27,330 bases of DNA from CAYYYG01 sp964476135. GTDB taxonomy: Bacteria > Patescibacteriota > Microgenomatia > UBA1406 > GWC2-37-13. The DNA is taken from the NCBI GenBank assembly GCA_964476135.1, contig CAYYYG010000014.1, positions 1 to 27,330 on the forward strand. Direction: 5' to 3'. Under the pieces are notes generated by a model. It saw nothing but the letters and a program-made list of their open reading frames with translations. It was not told the DNA's origin and searched no databases. Made by a program: the position numbers and the translations under genes. This document shows, piece by piece, positions 25,145 through 27,330 of the stretch; position 1 is the first letter of the stretch; the number at the start of each line of letters is the position of its first letter.

Positions 25145-26158
25145 ATGAAAAGACTAAAAGTAGGACTCAATGGTTTCGGAAGAATCGGAAGAGCGTTTAG
25201 CAGAATTGCCATCGATCGCAACAGCTTCGATCTTGCCGTTATCAATACCAGAAAATCCACCAATGAAATGATGGCCTACTTCCTCCAATACGATTCCGTT
25301 TACAGAAAATACGGTAAAAAAGTCACCTCAGAAAACGATGGGTTGAGAATTGGTGAAACAAAAGTCGTCACCACGTTGTCAGACAGCCCGGAAAACGCGG
25401 CATGGGACAAATACGGCGTCGATGTTGTTGTTGATGCGACCGGAGCATTCGTAAAATATGAAGATCTGAAAAAACATATTAAAGGATCGGTCAAGAAAGT
25501 AATATTAACGGCTCCTTCCAAAGACGATATTACTCCTCATGTTTTACTCGGAGTGAACGATAAGACATTCGATTTCAAAGGTGCGGACGTGATTTCCAAT
25601 TGCTCCTGCACCACCAATTCCGCCTCCCCCATATTTAAGGTTTTGCACGATAATCTAAAAGTGGTGAGCGGGATGCTTACAACAATTCATGCCGTCACAC
25701 TCACTCAGGCAATGCTTGATGATATGGCCAAATCGCCCGATCGCGGTCGTGCGGCAATGCTCAATATCGTCCCCTCAACATCAGGCGCGGCAAAAGCGGT
25801 CGTCAAGACGATTCCAGACTTAAAAAATAAGATATCGGTGGGGTCGGTGCGTGTTCCTGTTCCAACAGGCTCATTCTCGGATGTAAGTGTAGTTGTCGAA
25901 AAACAAACAACCGCCGAAGAGGTTAACGCGATGTTTAAGAGCGCCGCCGAAGGTGAAATGAAGGGCGTACTCGAATACAATACCGATGTGATCGTATCCT
26001 CAGATATAATCGGCAACCCCCACTCATGCATATATGACGCGAATTATACGAAAGTCGTAAACGGAAATATGGTGAAAATAATGGGATGGTACGACAATGA
26101 ATGGGGTTATTCCACCCGGGTTGCCGACCTGGTTGATAAATTAGCTGAGGTTATTTAA
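25145..26158 (+). CDS. gap: Glyceraldehyde-3-phosphate dehydrogenase (probably NADP-using)
   Basis: The 337-residue enzyme has the NAD(P)-binding NGFGRIGR (9-16), the catalytic cysteine C155 in SCTTN, the partner histidine in TIHAV, STSGAAKAV, and WYDNEWGYS near the end. The loop after the second strand, normally IND with an aspartate that selects NAD, reads INTRKS (T35, R36, K37), which suggests NADP binding. The second conserved cysteine of SCTTNC is serine (S159) and an extra cysteine lies at 153. The gene follows the HAD gene after 34 bases and precedes pgk by 12 bases, so the pair links glyceraldehyde 3-phosphate and 3-phosphoglycerate. Confidence 0.95.
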   Translation: MKRLKVGLNGFGRIGRAFSRIAIDRNSFDLAVINTRKSTNEMMAYFLQYDSVYRKYGKKVTSENDGLRIGETKVVTTLSDSPENAAWDKYGVDVVVDATGAFVKYEDLKKHIKGSVKKVILTAPSKDDITPHVLLGVNDKTFDFKGADVISNCSCTTNSASPIFKVLHDNLKVVSGMLTTIHAVTLTQAMLDDMAKSPDRGRAAMLNIVPSTSGAAKAVVKTIPDLKNKISVGSVRVPVPTGSFSDVSVVVEKQTTAEEVNAMFKSAAEGEMKGVLEYNTDVIVSSDIIGNPHSCIYDANYTKVVNGNMVKIMGWYDNEWGYSTRVADLVDKLAEVI

Positions 26159-26170
26159 TTGATAATAAAT

Positions 26171-27330
26171 ATGTCGCAAATCAAATTCATTGATGAAGCC
26201 GAAATTCAGAATAAGAGGATAATTATGCGGGTCGACTTCAACGTATCACTGAATCCTAATCATACGATCGCCGATGATGCCCGCATCCGCCAGGCTCTAC
26301 CGACAATCGAGAGGCTTCTGAAAAATAACAATCGCCTGATCATTATGTCACATTTGGGAAGACCAAAAGGCCGGGAAGATAAATATTCTCTGAGTGTAGT
26401 CGTCGACAAGCTGCACGAATACCTAAAGGAATACACTGTAAATCTGATACCGGATTTTCTGACCGAAAATCCGGCGACATTCGCCAATCAGTCAAATAAA
26501 CAGATATTTATGCTCGAAAATATCCGTTTTTACAATGAAGAGAAACAGGACGATTCTGAGTTTGCCAAAAAACTGTCTAATCTTGCCGACATTTACGTAA
26601 ATGACGCATTTGGAGTCAGTCATCGTGCGGATGCTTCGGTAGTTGGAATTCCTCAGTTCATCCCCTCATACGGTGGCCTGCTTCTAAAAAAAGAGATAGA
26701 AATGATCGGTAAAGCAATTGAAAATCCGCAGAAACCCCTCGTTGCAATATTGGGAGGAGCAAAAATTTCCACGAAAATAGCCCTTATTGGAAAACTTATG
26801 GAAATTGCCGATCAACTGCTTATAGGCGGCGGTATGGCAAACACTTTCTTAAGAGCGCAAGGATATGAAATTGGAAAAAGCTTTAACGAATACGAACAGG
26901 AAGAATCGGCGAGAAGAATTCTATTTGCAGCAGCGCAAAAACACACCTCGATAGTCTTACCTTCCGATGTTGTTGTTGGCGATCCTAATAAAAGTATGGA
27001 TGGCGGAACAATCAAAAAGATCAGCGAAGTATCAAAAGAAGATCAGATACTCGATATCGGCCCAGAAAGCCAAGCAAAGTTTGGATCAATAATCAGTCAT
27101 GCAAAGACGATAATCTGGAACGGTCCGGTCGGATTATTCGAGAATCCGGCATTCCGCCGCGGCACTGATTTCATTTATTACGCGATTACCCACAACCAGG
27201 AAGCGGTTTCGATTGTTGGAGGCGGCGATACTCTCGCTGCAATATCTAAGAAAGAATACCTGGAAAAAATCACGCATATCTCGACCGGCGGCGGGGCGAT
27301 GCTTGAGTTTATCGAGCAGGGAACTTTGCC
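26171..27330 (+). CDS. pgk: Phosphoglycerate kinase (cut by the window end)
   Basis: The frame from ATG 26171 is open to the end of the window, giving 386 residues; only a few C-terminal residues should be missing. Signature blocks are MRVDFNVSL, SHLGRPKG, YVNDAFGVSHRADAS, LGGAKISTKI (usually VSDKI), IWNGPVGLFE and VGGGDT. The enzyme moves phosphate between 1,3-bisphosphoglycerate and ADP in the cytoplasm. It forms a unit with gap upstream. No Shine-Dalgarno site is evident. Confidence 0.96.
   Translation, partial: MSQIKFIDEAEIQNKRIIMRVDFNVSLNPNHTIADDARIRQALPTIERLLKNNNRLIIMSHLGRPKGREDKYSLSVVVDKLHEYLKEYTVNLIPDFLTENPATFANQSNKQIFMLENIRFYNEEKQDDSEFAKKLSNLADIYVNDAFGVSHRADASVVGIPQFIPSYGGLLLKKEIEMIGKAIENPQKPLVAILGGAKISTKIALIGKLMEIADQLLIGGGMANTFLRAQGYEIGKSFNEYEQEESARRILFAAAQKHTSIVLPSDVVVGDPNKSMDGGTIKKISEVSKEDQILDIGPESQAKFGSIISHAKTIIWNGPVGLFENPAFRRGTDFIYYAITHNQEAVSIVGGGDTLAAISKKEYLEKITHISTGGGAMLEFIEQGTL

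Overview
The window reads as a gene-dense bacterial chromosome segment, most plausibly from a Candidate Phyla Radiation (Patescibacteria) genome, perhaps the Microgenomates group. This is inferred from gene content and style: very short intergenic gaps, many overlapping gene ends, few Shine-Dalgarno sites, an archaeal-type class I aldolase, a GT-C-like membrane protein and a HAD-like protein with a DFS motif. TGA acts as a normal stop, so this is not a UGA-recoding lineage. No phage, IS element or CRISPR array was seen.

Layout. Positions 1-3300: the end of an unknown gene, a stand-alone Lon-type AAA+ ATPase without its protease domain, then groES-groEL with a good promoter and terminator. Positions 3310-5725: a tRNA-Ile with anticodon UAU directly followed by a GNAT acetyltransferase, glutamyl-tRNA synthetase, and a zinc-ribbon NUDIX hydrolase. 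Positions 5693-8643: a leftward GldA/GldF/GldG-type ABC exporter operon. Positions 8805-15688: three large tandem paralogs of unknown function, each with one N-terminal membrane anchor and a big extracytoplasmic part carrying exactly two conserved cysteines. The second begins in poly-A tracts that put its natural N-terminus out of frame. Positions 15689-18903: trmD, yidD and a ClpB without N-domain. clpB lies behind a CIRCE-like operator and is cut by an in-frame TAA. Positions 18921-22682: a GT-C-like membrane protein, an MGMT-family protein with an altered active site, a 97-bp inverted repeat, an M29 aminopeptidase and a HIT protein. Positions 22774-27330: a central-carbon cluster of class I aldolase, fructose-1,6-bisphosphatase, HAD-like protein, GAPDH and phosphoglycerate kinase (cut by the window end).

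How the genes fit together. The chaperone genes (groESL, clpB) and the Lon-derived ATPase are protein quality-control functions. The last cluster covers the reversible lower glycolysis/gluconeogenesis steps, with a GAPDH whose cofactor loop suggests NADP(H). The Gld-type exporter and the three anchored paralogs are divergently transcribed from one 161-bp region, which makes them the best candidate here for an undescribed cell-envelope system, although a functional link is only inferred.

A recurring promoter design is visible. At gltX/NUDIX and trmD/yidD the whole intergenic gap of 23-24 bp holds one near-palindromic A+T block that supplies a -10 element to both strands. The start codons lie 6-7 nt beyond the -10s, so both transcripts should be leaderless.
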